A stretch of DNA of 64,000 bases. Source: Sodalis sp. Ffu. Its GTDB lineage: Bacteria; Pseudomonadota; Gammaproteobacteria; Enterobacterales; Enterobacteriaceae. Made by a program: the position numbers and the translations under genes. The notes beneath the pieces are model-generated. The model saw only the letters and a program-made list of their open reading frames with translations. It was not told where the DNA came from and ran no database searches. This document shows, piece by piece, positions 31,098-42,611 of this stretch. The stretch's first letter is position 1. Each line of letters starts with the position of its first letter. The stretch is taken from positions 1,086,001 through 1,150,000 of the forward strand of contig CP072944.1 in the NCBI GenBank assembly GCA_024748595.1, written 5' to 3'.

Positions 31098-33707
31098 AGA
31101 TCTCATAAAAACTCACTAATGTTGAATATTTATTGCTTTCCAATCCTTATCAGATTCATAAATTACGTTAGCTAAAAATAATATAAATAACTTATACTTA
31201 TTATCATTTAACAATATTTTAATCAAAAAAATTCAGCACAGTAATCAATAGACATATAAACAATTTAGACGGTAGAATCCTAGAGACCTAAGGGAACATT
31301 CATCAAATAAAAGATTCGTTATACAGATCGTGATGACCATCTACGTATAATATTTTGTACTAGAGGATTCAATTTTTAGAAGTCTCAGAAATACACGATA
31401 ATCAGCATAAGCCCCTATCTATTCCTTAACCACCACAGGAATATACGTCTCTTGCCGATACTTCTATACTAAACGATGACGCTAAATTTAAAAACGATTA
31501 ATATCCGATGGTATAAATAAAGTAGTGCGTTGCGTACAATATTTATTTTCCAACGCACTGTCCAGTACTGAAGCATTACCCAGTAGCATCCAATTTCCTG
31601 GATTCAAGTAATAATCTTTAGAAACCTACCCATCCTCTCTGCTTCAAACCGAGTATCATTGAGCACATTCTTCCACAAATCATTGGCTTTTAGCATTTCT
31701 TTTGCCAACTAATTTAATACTAATTAGAAGGAAAGCACCAATAAATCATTAATGATCGAATTCAGTAATTCCGCTTCAGATTCAATACAGACTAGCTCGT
31801 GCCATTACCCATGGCCTCGCTGCATAGCGCAGTCGTTATCTACAATCTAGTCAACAATGTATGTAACTTCATACGAAAATCTGACAGCAACCTCATCAAC
31901 CGCCTTTTTAAACTTGCAAGCTGGTTTAAAGAACCTAGGATAACCATAACAATAGTGGAATACTGATAATATGCTAACAATCAACTAACAGCGAACGGTC
32001 AAACAAAAGATTGATACCCACACACAAGACGAATTTAATAGACCTCATAATTATCGCACCATCGCAGATAGCAAAAAATCCCACCAGCTCCACCCAACCA
32101 TATTTTTTCTAAGGATGGTCAGCATTATCCAACTGACCAATAAAATTCTTAATAATCTACATTTCATTACACTGGACGATTATAACCAATCCTTAGATGG
32201 TCACCAAAATGAATGTTGCACCGAACGACGCACATTTATAGATGGTGCAGTATAACCCCAGGGTACCACCTCAAATTCATTGGCTAGCCCCATGATCAAA
32301 TCCACTGCGATACCTTGTTGCATCATGCCCTGCATTATTTCCTATCAAGCAACGGAGCGGCTTAACAGCTCAACGTCTGTTCGCCATCATAGGTCACTTG
32401 GATAATCAACCATTCCATTTCTAATCAATCCATGACTTCACATAGCTTTACACCATTTAACGCATGTTCGCAATATCATTCCCAAAATTATAAGTTATCA
32501 TATTATAACAAAATCAAAGATGTTACATGGGTAATAATATATAAATTTAATATATTATTTATTACCTTACGCTAATTTTAATTATAGGAAATAAAAGAAA
32601 TATAGCAGAAATTATACAACAAGATAACATTACAAATAGGATATAAAATAACGATTACGACATATTTTATAGTGTCAAATTAAAGAAACTTTAGCAACAA
32701 TAAACACCTGATTTAATGAGTTTATATTCACCACTGATGAAAATATCGTCTACAAATCAAGTGACATCTATTCCTAAATTATCACTAATCTTAATACATC
32801 CTTAAATAAGCCTCCTAATTTAATGCACCCAACGAACATTCAATAATTCACAAAATCTTGTACTTAAGTTCCCAAGCTAGTGTTTATAACTGAGCCTAGC
32901 TCAAAAGATAGCGATAAAACAAAGATTCCATTTCTCACATTGCGTCAATCGTTAGAGCACTATTCACTACAGTAAAAATAGGACTGATACAAACCACGGT
33001 GCTAAAATAGAACAATATGTTTGAACATAGTTGGATAAATTACTTTACGCTAAAGCTTTGTACTGCCATGTAAATCAACGACAGACAATAAAAACTAAAT
33101 AGGATTCTGGATCTTCCTCCATATTTGGTATAAAACCAATTGATTACCACTATACATGACTACTATTGGAGAAATACACGGATGGCACTCATGGATTCTC
33201 AATTAAATATACCAAAAAATTAATAAAGTTAATCCGAATGGGATTATTATAGCGCGTAGCTATCAACAATTGACAGATGATTACAAATTAAATACGATCT
33301 TATCGAAAAATAAATCTGCATATTAGCTATATATAGCTGTTATCTAATCAATATTTAACAAGGAATAATAACTAATAATGATAAACTTTATGAGGCACAG
33401 CTAAGTCACGAATAAAGAAACAATTCCGCTAACTCTTCAATAAACTTCTGATTCAGAAGTTATAATGACATCACATGATTTCGGGAACTATACCTTGTCT
33501 AATAATAATTTTAAAATCTAATCTTTAAATTAAATAACTGAACGACAGCGCCATCCAGATAATATTATATTACAAATTTCTTTCCTTTGACCCAACAACA
33601 AAAACCTACTCCCCCTGTATAAGTACAGCACAGTTTTTTATCTATTGTGTATAAAAGTCTGGCATCAGACAAATTTTATCGATACAGCGATAAACAATAT
33701 AAAGACA
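31098..33707. other. 2.6-kb spacer with eroded minus-strand coding traces
   Basis: No intact gene. On the minus strand, protein-like pieces appear at about 32240-32370 (MQQGIAVDLIMGLANEFEVV, then PWGYTAPSINVRRS) and near 31640-31710 (AKEMLKANDLWKNVLNDTRF). They look like one or two broken genes, but I do not recognise the family. Confidence 0.45.
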
Positions 33708-34523
33708 TTAGATATCATCGCCAAATTCAAAATCTGGACTACCAAAAAATTGATCCATCTCTTCCGCCAACCGGCCGCTACTCGATTTGCATACCACCGC
33801 AGCTGGTACACCAGCTGCGGTGGTATAAGCAGGCACCGAACGCAAAACCACAGAACCTGCTCCGATTTTCGCACCTTCTCCTACTTCAATATTACCAAGG
33901 ATAGTAGCACCCGTACCAATCATCACTCCTTCGCGAATTTTTGGGTGGCGATCACCACTCGTTTTACCTGAGCCTCCTAGGGTGACAGACTGCAATATAG
34001 AGACATCATTTTCCACCACAGCCGTTTCACCAATAACGATGCCAGTAGCATGGTCAAGCATGATGCCGCAACCAATGCGCGCCGCCGGATGAATATCCAC
34101 GCCAAAAGAAACAGAAATTTGATTCTGAAAGTAGATCGCCAAAGCCTGGCGATTTTGATACCAGAGCCAATAGCCTATACGATAAGCTTGCAGGGCATGG
34201 AAGCCCTTCAGATACAGCAATGGGGTAGAATATTTATTCACCGCCGGGTCACGCAAGCGCACCGCGTGGATATCACGAGCAGCAGAAAAAATCATGCCTG
34301 GGTCGGCACTATAAGCTTCCTCTACCACTTCACGAATGGCAACGGCCGGCATAATAGGATTAGCTAATTTATTAGCAAGAATATAGCTCAATGCACTGCC
34401 CAGATTTTCATGTTTCAAAAGTGTCGCATGAAAGAAACTGGCCAGCATAGGTTCAAAATCGGCTAGCAATCGTGCTTCAGCTTTGATATTGTTCCATACT
34501 AATTCCAATTTTTCTATAAACAT
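33708..34523 (-). CDS. cysE: Serine O-acetyltransferase CysE
   Basis: CysE makes O-acetylserine from serine and acetyl-CoA, committing serine to cysteine synthesis. The 271 residues are collinear with E. coli CysE, with an N-terminal helical domain and a left-handed beta-helix of hexapeptide repeats. Catalytic Asp143 and His158 (IMLDHATGIVIGE) are at E. coli positions. The C-terminal tail that forms the cysteine synthase contact ends FEFGDDI, close to the E. coli ending FEYGDGI, so the terminal Ile is kept. A perfect 17-bp palindrome lies within the 3' part of the gene. gpsA, secB and grxC, normally between cysE and yibN, are missing. Confidence 0.96.
   Translation of the reverse strand: MFIEKLELVWNNIKAEARLLADFEPMLASFFHATLLKHENLGSALSYILANKLANPIMPAVAIREVVEEAYSADPGMIFSAARDIHAVRLRDPAVNKYSTPLLYLKGFHALQAYRIGYWLWYQNRQALAIYFQNQISVSFGVDIHPAARIGCGIMLDHATGIVIGETAVVENDVSILQSVTLGGSGKTSGDRHPKIREGVMIGTGATILGNIEVGEGAKIGAGSVVLRSVPAYTTAAGVPAAVVCKSSSGRLAEEMDQFFGSPDFEFGDDI
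33791..33826. repeat. Perfect 17-bp palindrome inside cysE
   Basis: ATACCACCGCAGCTGGT (33791-33807) and its exact reverse complement (33810-33826) are separated by two bases. In the cysE frame it encodes TTAAGVPAAVV, a conserved part of the enzyme, so it is a coding palindrome rather than a terminator. Confidence 0.95.
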
Positions 34524-35250
34524 ACAATATGCCTTTTACCTGTAATCGCTATGAACAGCGGACTTAAGCAACCGAACTCACCACTTATTGTGGTGCTGTC
34601 GCCTAACAGCTTCAAAACTATCTCTTAAGCATTTTTATGCTAATTGAACTTTGATTTTAGTTATGGATGTTTGCACCGTACAGCACCCGAGCAACGCTGC
34701 ACCTACGATTTCCAACCAGCTAACCAATATTTTTGTACCTACCTTATGTACGTACCCAATAACAACACATAAAATAGAGATTGCGCGCCAATTAAAATAC
34801 ATGCACTGAATGCTATAAATGGATTTTTTACTCCACTTACCTAGATAAATACCAATAAAAGTCTAAAAAATACCGACAAATAAACTGATCGTAGATCAGC
34901 ACATAAGGATTAGTCCATAAATCATCAACACAGACATCTGAGCACGCCGCGTAAATATATGTACCATATAATGCCAACACAAAAACCCTCATAACCATTA
35001 CGCGATAGTATAATAACTAGAATCATATACTACAAAAAATCTGATTGATAAGAAACAGGGCATTAGAGCAGTTAGCAACACAGCAATCACGGCTAATTAT
35101 AATGCCAAAATCTAAAATTAAAATACAGAATTTTAAACTTTTCACAAGAAAACAGTAGCCTTGCTTAAAATTACGATAATAAAATGAGATATATTACTGT
35201 GTATAAATTTCTATTTTGACCATGGTCTACCTATTTTTACAAAGAATAAA
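34524..35250. other. Spacer where gpsA, secB and grxC are missing
   Basis: About 730 bp, far too short for the three genes found here in E. coli. No readable trace of any of them. Confidence 0.5.
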
Positions 35251-35673
35251 TTATTTCTGTACCAACGGTAAATTTTCTTCGCTCCAACCAAAGATACCTT
35301 CTTTAAGAACATACACTCGTTCAAAACCAGCTTTATTTAAATTTTTCGCCGACTCGCGGGAAATAGTACCACTGGTAAAAACGACAATCACTGGTTTGGC
35401 CTTATCAAGAGCATCCAAATTACCATTTTTAATGTCTGCCGGCAACATATTCACACTATTAGCAATATGCCCCTTACGATAGTCATCTCGACTGCGTAGA
35501 TCAACGATCACTGCATCTTCCTTGTTAATTAAAAGAATAGCTTCTCCACGTGACACTTCACCAATACTAAAAAATTGATTTTGGATACTAATAAAAATTA
35601 TAGTAGCCAACAATACCAACCACACAAAAATAAGTATGGAATGGTTATTAATAAATTGCATAATTTCTTGCAT
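35251..35673 (-). CDS. yibN: YibN, rhodanese-like membrane protein lacking the catalytic cysteine
   Basis: A 140-residue protein with an N-terminal transmembrane helix (about 10-28) and a cytoplasmic rhodanese domain, collinear with E. coli YibN: SRGEAILLINKEDAVIVDLR, RDDYRKGHIANSVNMLP, LKEGIFGWSEENLP. Where E. coli has GSGMQCQEPA, this protein reads TSGTISRESA, so the sulfur-carrying Cys is Ser. The persulfide transfer reaction should therefore be impossible unless another residue serves. The frame is intact, so it is kept as a protein or has decayed only recently. Confidence 0.88.
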   Translation of the reverse strand: MQEIMQFINNHSILIFVWLVLLATIIFISIQNQFFSIGEVSRGEAILLINKEDAVIVDLRSRDDYRKGHIANSVNMLPADIKNGNLDALDKAKPVIVVFTSGTISRESAKNLNKAGFERVYVLKEGIFGWSEENLPLVQK

Positions 35674-36881
35674 GATATAATCAAAATCCCTATTTTAGTA
35701 AATTGCTATATTTTAAAGCACTCAAATATACTCTCACTATTAAGCAAATGCAGTAACTTTTTAAAAATATCTATTAATAGAACACAAAGTTTAAATGCGC
35801 ATCCACCTCCATGACCCTTACCTCTTAACTTAAGGTATTGTAATTTAGTAATACAAAGAAATCCACTGGTAGACGTATTATTCATGACATGCACTCTCTA
35901 TTAAAGAGACATCAATAATAACAAATTATTTTATTTCTAATACTTATTATTCCCTATATAAATATTAATTACATAATGTATATTAACATAACCTAGATAC
36001 TTTTATAGAAGAAGCCAGTATTAACCAACATACAATCTTCTACCATGAATAGCTCTAAAAACACTTTCATTAATTTTAACATATTTTCTAGAACTATCTA
36101 AGTCGTACCACAGCATCTTTTACATTACTCTACAATAGATTAAAATAAATAATTTATCTACTGTAGTTCTGTTTACTGATCGTATCTTATAATTTTTATT
36201 TATAATATTATTAATACAGTTAAATATTAAGAATTTTTAGGTCAAAGACAATATTTATAAGTAAAAGACAATATTTATGATACACCAATAAGTATTGATG
36301 ATAGCCATTTCTAAATAGCATATTAAATACCTTATTTTGAACAGCTTTATTATTTATATACCATAAATATACTTACTCATAATATATTAATATCTGCCTT
36401 AATTATTTAATAAAAGCTTAGTAACTCTGCAAGCTCTACTAATTTTATACGTCTACGCTCCCACATTCCGATTAAATTTATTCTGCAGATACTTACGCCA
36501 CGTTAATCCGACATACATATGATAGATCAATACATTCCAAGGGCTATAAAACCACAATATATCCAGCCCTTGAACGCAAATCTAGAAATTACAGAATTAC
36601 TATCAAATTAAAATATTATATCCTATCATTATAATAATAATATTTGTAAGGCAAGTTTATTGCATCATGGTGATTTTCTCTGCCAATTAAATGCGAAATC
36701 CACTTTCGTGAAATATCTCCTTAAAATACACTTACATCGATAGTAAACCGTGAAGTATTTATAAAAATATCTGTGCAACCGTCCTAGTGTAAACCTTTTA
36801 CCCAATGTATCGGTAAAAGGTTAAAGATTAAATGCTTACAAAAGTTATCTGCCCAAATTTTAAAGCACGTAACATCAAATC
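35674..36881. other. Spacer with a diverged dispersed repeat
   Basis: No gene recognised. The part at about 36100-36380 resembles 60180-60440: both contain ATTACTCT-CAATAGATTAAA and, later, TAAATACCTTATTTTGA. At 36255-36280 AAAGACAATATTTAT is repeated in close tandem. Confidence 0.5.
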
Positions 36882-37025
36882 ATGATAAATGACCTAATCT
36901 GCCGAGAAATTGAGTTAGCCATTAAAACTGTTCAGCATTACAAAACTATTGATTTGCTCAAGGTCATCGCAATGACCGATGAGATGGCCTACGTTGGCGC
37001 TGAACGCAAGATTAGCAACTAAACA
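36882..37025 (+). CDS. Short open frame of unknown identity
   Basis: A 47-residue frame from ATG to TAA, beginning MINDLICREIELAIKTV and containing YKTIDLLKVIAMTDEMAYVG. Its amino-acid mix (charged and hydrophobic alternation, helical) and lower AT content than the flanks suggest former or present coding. No ribosome-binding site of note. It may be a fragment of a larger lost gene; I do not recognise it. Confidence 0.35.
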
Positions 37026-37199
37026 AAAATGATTTGAGTAGTCTGCGGACAAATCTCTCACCTTGTATACTGTTGCTCAACCAATATGCATAACTACACA
37101 GATAATTAAATATATCTAACTATGAGCTGGCACGGATAATAGCTCGAATCCATATAACTACTCAAGCTGACGCTTAATATTACACTGATCGCGATTAAT

Positions 37200-37610
37200 T
37201 AAGCTTGAAAATCAATATGCAGACCAGATATTACAGGACCAGCAGATGCACCTAACAAATTCGTCCGGAGATCATGGGGGGGTGAAATAACTCGATTCAC
37301 TATCAGATGTGATGGTGAGCACAACCCCTTCTCAAAATAATCTACGACTAAGAATTGATGGGATATAGCGGCCATAACGTCACTATATAAAAGCATATTT
37401 TCTAAACTGAACCTCCGGTATCATTACGCTTAGATGTATGTATTTTATACGTAATGCTAAGATTAGGCCAAGCTGCAGTACATATCACGCGTTAAATTGA
37501 TACCCACCCCGTGCTATTACCATTTTCCTAGTCATATAATTGCGAAAATAATTTCGATTGATCAGTCTTATCAGGGCAAGCCAGACTAAACCACCATAAC
37601 CAGAAAAATG
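37200..37610 (-). pseudogene. asmA: asmA relic, N-terminal part
   Basis: Minus-strand pieces in several frames follow AsmA order. LINRNYFRNYM with ARGGYQ matches LVNPNDFRDYM with ARSGYQ, and VMAAISHQFLVVDYFEKG with LIVNRVISP (about 37275-37380) matches VALLPLLSHQLSVKQVMLKG with VIQLTPQ. It lies directly downstream of dcd on the same strand, as in E. coli. The rest of this 600-residue outer-membrane biogenesis protein is absent. Confidence 0.72.
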
Positions 37611-37677
37611 AAAAGCAACGTTAATAATATTTTATGCAGTTTTAACCTGTTTTTCCATTATAATGAGCATCTGATGC

Positions 37678-38259
37678 TCAATCCTTATCAATTCTACTGG
37701 CTACAGCCCCATATTGATTACGATATTTAGCATTATCGCGCCGATTATAGGGATTAGCTGCAGGTCCGCTCAGCAGTTCAAAGCTCAAGGCACCTATCAA
37801 CATACCTGGGCGCAGAGCCAGTGGCAATTTACCTGAATTATAAAACTCCAGCACAATTCTTCCTTGCCAACCGGGATCAATTCGGTGGGCTGTAACATGT
37901 ATCATTAATCCAAGGCGAGCTAAAGAGGAACGACCGTCCAACCAACCGACCAGGTCATCCGGTAGTGTCACCGATTCCATGGTTACTGCCAGCGCTAATT
38001 CGCCAGGATGTAGAAAAAATGCTTCGCCTTCCACCAGCTGAATTTCATCGCTCATAACCCGATCTAGAGCTGCAATCACTTCATCTTTCGGTCCGCTCAG
38101 ATCAACAAAGGCTGCAGTATGGCCTCGAAATACCCGGAATTGATTAGCTAGACGTACATCAACCGTCGCCCCATTGATTCTCTCCATCGGTGGACGCGGT
38201 AAAATTTCCAGTCGACCGTCATCCAACCAAATATCGATATCACGGTCACACAGCCTCAT
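37678..38259 (-). CDS. dcd: dCTP deaminase
   Basis: Dcd deaminates dCTP to dUTP, the main source of dUMP for thymidylate synthesis in enterobacteria. The 193-residue length equals E. coli. The active-site residues Ser111 and Arg115 ([10 protein letters not shown]) and catalytic Glu138 ([10 protein letters not shown]) are present. GGAGG lies ahead of the ATG. udk, upstream in E. coli, is not recognisable; asmA, downstream, is a relic. Confidence 0.97.
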   Translation of the reverse strand: MRLCDRDIDIWLDDGRLEILPRPPMERINGATVDVRLANQFRVFRGHTAAFVDLSGPKDEVIAALDRVMSDEIQLVEGEAFFLHPGELALAVTMESVTLPDDLVGWLDGRSSLARLGLMIHVTAHRIDPGWQGRIVLEFYNSGKLPLALRPGMLIGALSFELLSGPAANPYNRRDNAKYRNQYGAVASRIDKD

Positions 38260-38288
38260 AGTTTATCCTCCATACCTTCAAGAGATTA

Positions 38289-38317
38289 AGTGGTTCCGGC
38301 TGTCAGCTGGAACCACT
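38289..38317. repeat. Hairpin upstream of dcd
   Basis: AGTGGTTCCGGCT pairs with AGCTGGAACCACT across a 3-nt loop; 13 pairs with one G-U. It may be the terminator of the lost gene upstream of dcd, but no T-run follows on either strand. Confidence 0.75.
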
Positions 38318-40049
38318 ACATACTACACGGAAATAATTAAAAAAACTTATTGATTTTCGTATTTCCAAAATACGATCCACTATCTATTTTTCTAAATCGC
38401 AAAACATCGATCATACTCTCTCCTAATATTGCGCGAACCTAGTTCATTGAGTAACGCATTGACAAAAATAGAAATATTTATCTCTTAGCGCAAAAAATCA
38501 ATCAACAACAAAATTCCTTGAAATATGATAACTTTTAAGAGGATTAATATATTCGAAATAGATGTAAATTGATATTTAAATCGGCAAGACTTCTCTTTCT
38601 ATATCTGGCTATGCTAAAATAGCAGATTATGATCCATAGCATTTAGATGATGATAATTGTAACCCACTTTATGATCAGGCCGCTTTGATTTTTATAACAG
38701 CTGTCTTCCAAAAGAATGACGATATACACATGCTTATCAGCATTGGGCGCGACCAATGCTGATAAGCATTTACTGGTAGGTCTTTCAGTCATACAATTAA
38801 TGGCTCTGATAAAATCAAATGTTACAACAATTATAGGAATAGAGTAGAACTACCTTAGCATACTATGACTGCCATAGTAATATTATTTACTATCTTAATG
38901 AGGAATTCAATGGGCCTTACATCACATACTTGCATATTTTGATCTGGTAATATCAAACTTTGATAAATAGCTATTTTATCCTAATTTTAAATAAACGCAA
39001 ATGCAACCAACAACTTTATTTTAGTATTTATTCTCTTCTGCTAACCAGTATCCTCTGGATACTGGTTCCTATCAACATAACCTAACCAATTACAGCCTAT
39101 GTAGAAACATCATTAAATCAAAAATAAAATTTACAAAAACTGTTCATGCTTATAACGTCAGATAAAATCTATGTTAATATTATCTATTGATGACTATATC
39201 AGAATAATATACCATGATACCTTAATTTTAAGCAGTTTTATTCTCTCCATAACGAAAACATCAATGAGTTTTATTTAATTAATAATCAGTATTTTCTAAT
39301 TAAAATTTTACCTAAAATAATTATTATTTATTCAATAAAACTATCATTCATGGAGAGAGCCTCAACAGCAGCACTTAATCACTTTATTGGATTTCATAAG
39401 CTATTCGATCGTTACAATCCAATATTTAATATTTTTAATTTTATTTAATAGTATTAAATAGCACTTATATTGACACGGTGATAACCTGAATTATCTGTAA
39501 TTGCTTGATTATCCATATACATGCGGTCTCAGATATTGCACTGTATTTATAAGTAATATTTTAATTCAGCCATATTTTGATCTATATTTTCTCTCCAAAC
39601 GACAAAACCTTAGAGCTATTAATTTGCTGCTAGTGCATAAAAACAAGAGCCGATCCAAAAATTGCTTAAAGAAAATTTTTTGAACATGACATCGATAAAT
39701 AAGCTTTATACACATCGTAATTTATATTACTCACCTAACTTATCAAGATAGCTAGTAGGAAATCTACTAATTAAACGAAAGCACACAGAAACATGCTAGG
39801 TTGCTTAAAAGCACCAATCTAGCCAATACAAATTCAAATTTTTACATACCTTATACTACGTCAAGACAATAACATATATTCCTTACAAGTTATAACAAGT
39901 TAATTAGTTGATTTAGCTCAAAATCAACTAATCACATATGCTAGAAAACGTATTTTGTACCGATAATCCATCCGAGAGCATATATGAATAATTGGAACAG
40001 ACACTTGACTAAGATATGATCTACTAAAAAATAGATACTTTAGTGACAT
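38318..40049. other. Spacer between dcd and the mrp relic
   Basis: No gene recognised. It holds a perfect 17-bp hairpin at 38730-38769 and, at about 39290-39345, an AT-rich tract ending TTTATTCAATAAAAC that resembles the end of the IS903-like relics. Confidence 0.5.
38730..38769. repeat. Perfect 17-bp hairpin
   Basis: ATGCTTATCAGCATTGG (38730-38746) pairs exactly with 38753-38769 around the loop GCGCGA. It stands alone in decayed DNA. The loop resembles that of the degQ terminator (GCGCTA). Confidence 0.92.
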
Positions 40050-40250
40050 ATAATCGATGGAGTTAGTACCAATCAATAGCGCCACAATTCAACGATGTGA
40101 ACTCAGCTCAAGTGGAGTTACCGAGAACGATAAAATTGAAAAACCATAAATATCGGCATCCGATATAACTATATGTGCACACTCCCCCCCACTACCAATA
40201 CTTAGACCAATCTGACGATACAATTACGATTAGCTGCACCGGCTACTAAA
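40050..40250 (-). pseudogene. mrp: mrp (apbC) relic
   Basis: On the minus strand DADIYGFSI matches the Mrp motif DADIYGPSIP, and further on IVALLIGTNSIDYM matches the region APIMSHGLATNSIGYLV. The P-loop region upstream is scrambled. Mrp is divergent from metG in E. coli, and the relic lies just upstream of metG in that orientation. Mrp is an iron-sulfur cluster carrier ATPase. Confidence 0.72.
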
Positions 40251-40689
40251 ACTAACCACAATCAAGTTTTAAACCCACTTTACCCAACTTTAGCTACCTT
40301 GACAAATTTCAAAATAGCAATATTATTTATACCATCTTCCAGTCGATAACCACGCTTAATGAAAACTGTTTTAAAAAAACGGCATCATGACTAGCAATAT
40401 GCAATGTGTTATCAAATAGCGCGCAGTAAAACAAGACGTTTACGCATTCAAATCACCTTTAAGATTTAAATATTTAAAAGCGTCCAATACGTAAAGACTT
40501 ATCCACACCAAGCATAGTAATAAGCGATATATCACTGAATAACTAATAAACTTTAACCAACAAGGCTTGTCTTTATCAAAGAGAAAAATTCTGCGGCTAA
40601 ACGTACTAATGCAGTTTGTTTACGCAGGATATCACTATCGGTTACCATCGAATCCTCTTATTTTATTTAACGAAAACAAATTTTCAGCT

Positions 40690-42384
40690 ATGACTAAAAT
40701 CGCAAAAAAAATATTGGTAACCTGTGCGTTACCTTACGCTAACGGTTCCATCCATCTCGGCCATATGCTCGAACATATTCAAGCGGATATCTGGGTCCGT
40801 TATCAACGAATACGCGGCAATAAAGTTTATTTCATATGTGCAGACGACGCACACGGCACTCCGATCATGCTTAAAGCTCAACAATTAGGTATTAAGCCAG
40901 AAAAATTGATCAAAGAAATGAACCAAGAACATCAAAAGGATTTTGCCGCGTTTAGTATTAGCTATGATAACTACCATTCCACCCATAGCGATGAAAATCA
41001 CGAATTATCAACGCTTATATATCATCATTTGAAAGAAAATGGCTTTATAAAATCCCGTGTCATTTCCCAGGTCTATGATCCAGAGAAAGGCATGTTCCTG
41101 CCTGACCGTTTCGTTAAAGGAAGTTGCCCAAAATGCAAATCTCCGGATCAATATGGCGATAACTGCGAAGTCTGTGGCGAGACGTATAATCCGACCGATC
41201 TTATAGATCCGAAATCAGCGATATCTGGTGCAACCCCGGTAATGCGCGAATCGGAGCATTTTTTCTTCGATCTACCAGCTTTTAGCGAAATGCTGCGCAC
41301 CTGGATAAAATCTGGTGTCCTGCAAGATCAAATAACTAATAAAATGCAGGAATGGTTTGAATCAGGTTTACAACAATGGGACATTTCCCGTGACGCCCCC
41401 TACTTCGGTTTTGAAATACCTAACGCGCCGAACAAATATTTTTATGTCTGGATGGATGCACCAATTGGTTATATGGGAACCTTTAAAAATCTGTGCGATA
41501 AACGTGACGATATCCGTTTCGAGGATTTCTGGAACATCGACGCTAAAACGGAGCTATATCATTTTATCGGAAAAGATATTGTCTATTTTCATAGTCTATT
41601 CTGGCCGGCAATGCTACAAGGGAGCCATTTTCGCAAGCCAACTAATTTGTTCGTCCATGGTTATATAACGGTGAACGGAGCCAAGATGTCAAAATCCCGC
41701 GGCACATTTATTAAAGCTAGCACCTATTTAACACATTTAGATGCCGACTGTTTACGCTATTATTATGCTGCAAAACTCTCGTCACGTATTGATGATATTG
41801 ACCTCAATTTGGCAGACTTCGTCACGCGAGTCAATGCCGATATTGTTAATAAAGTGGTCAACCTGATATCCCGTAATGCTAGCTTTATCAATAAACGCTT
41901 TGACGGTCAACTGTCGGACAACCTAACGGATCCGGGACTGTATGACACTTTCGTCAAAGCAGCCGACTCTATTGGCGATGCCTTTCATCAACGAGAATCA
42001 AACAGAGCGATTCGCGAGATCATGGTACTGGCAAATCTTGCGAATCGCTATGTGGACGAGCAAGCACCGTGGATTGTGGCTAAACAAGTGAATCGTGAAA
42101 TGGCCCTGCAGGCTATTTGTTCCATGGGTATCCAACTATTCCGCGTATTGATGACTTATCTAAAACCGGTGCTACCGTCGCTGGCCGAACGCACCGAAGC
42201 ATTTCTAAACACCTTCCTCAGTTGGGAAGCCATCAACATGCCACTCACTCAACATCGCATTAATCCGTTTAAAACATTATTCAACCGCATCGAAACAAGC
42301 CAAGTAAAAGCTATGGTGGCTGAATCATGTCAGGATGTGGCCATAGTCACCGCGCCGAAACAAAACTCAAAACTCTCACCATAA
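40690..42384 (+). CDS. metG: Methionyl-tRNA synthetase, truncated after the anticodon domain
   Basis: MetG charges tRNA-Met. I start at the ATG at 40690 ([19 protein letters not shown], family [12 protein letters not shown]). The class I signature HLGH lies near residue 24, the zinc knuckle [18 protein letters not shown] at about 145-162, the KMSKS loop (AKMSKSRG) near 335, and the helical anticodon-binding domain follows. The protein ends at 564 residues; E. coli MetG has 677 and carries a C-terminal dimerisation and tRNA-binding domain. The lost domain is visible as a relic at 42400-42500. The E. coli core released by trypsin (about 547 residues) is known to be active, so this enzyme is probably functional as a monomer. 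Confidence 0.96.
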   Translation: MTKIAKKILVTCALPYANGSIHLGHMLEHIQADIWVRYQRIRGNKVYFICADDAHGTPIMLKAQQLGIKPEKLIKEMNQEHQKDFAAFSISYDNYHSTHSDENHELSTLIYHHLKENGFIKSRVISQVYDPEKGMFLPDRFVKGSCPKCKSPDQYGDNCEVCGETYNPTDLIDPKSAISGATPVMRESEHFFFDLPAFSEMLRTWIKSGVLQDQITNKMQEWFESGLQQWDISRDAPYFGFEIPNAPNKYFYVWMDAPIGYMGTFKNLCDKRDDIRFEDFWNIDAKTELYHFIGKDIVYFHSLFWPAMLQGSHFRKPTNLFVHGYITVNGAKMSKSRGTFIKASTYLTHLDADCLRYYYAAKLSSRIDDIDLNLADFVTRVNADIVNKVVNLISRNASFINKRFDGQLSDNLTDPGLYDTFVKAADSIGDAFHQRESNRAIREIMVLANLANRYVDEQAPWIVAKQVNREMALQAICSMGIQLFRVLMTYLKPVLPSLAERTEAFLNTFLSWEAINMPLTQHRINPFKTLFNRIETSQVKAMVAESCQDVAIVTAPKQNSKLSP

Positions 42385-42399
42385 ATCCCATCGATGCCA

Positions 42400-42505
42400 C
42401 ATACAATTTAACAATTTCGCCAAGGTAGATATGCGGATTTAGCTAACTGAACGAACTAAGCGAGTGGAAGGATCGGATAAACTGCTAATCTAGAGCCCTG
42501 CAAAA
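42400..42505 (+). pseudogene. metG: Relic of the MetG C-terminal tRNA-binding domain
   Basis: Just past the metG stop, another frame reads NNFAKVDMRI, a stop, then RVEGSDKLLI. E. coli MetG has DDFAKVDLRV and FVEGSDKLLR at the start of its C-terminal domain. Internal stops show that this part is no longer translated. Confidence 0.85.
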
Positions 42506-42563
42506 TGAATTTTGGAGTTAAAGTATGGTGATGGTCTCAGGTTACAGCGAAAAAATATCTTTT

Positions 42564-42611
42564 TACTCAGTCCTGATACTAGGTACTTTACCTAGTATGG
42601 CAGTAAAATAA
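42564..42611 (+). terminator. Hairpin downstream of metG
   Basis: ATACTAGGTA (42576-42585) pairs with TACCTAGTAT (42589-42598) over a 3-nt loop; outside it, TTTTACT and AGTAAAA can also pair. It lies about 190 bp after the present metG stop. Terminator role inferred. Confidence 0.45.
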
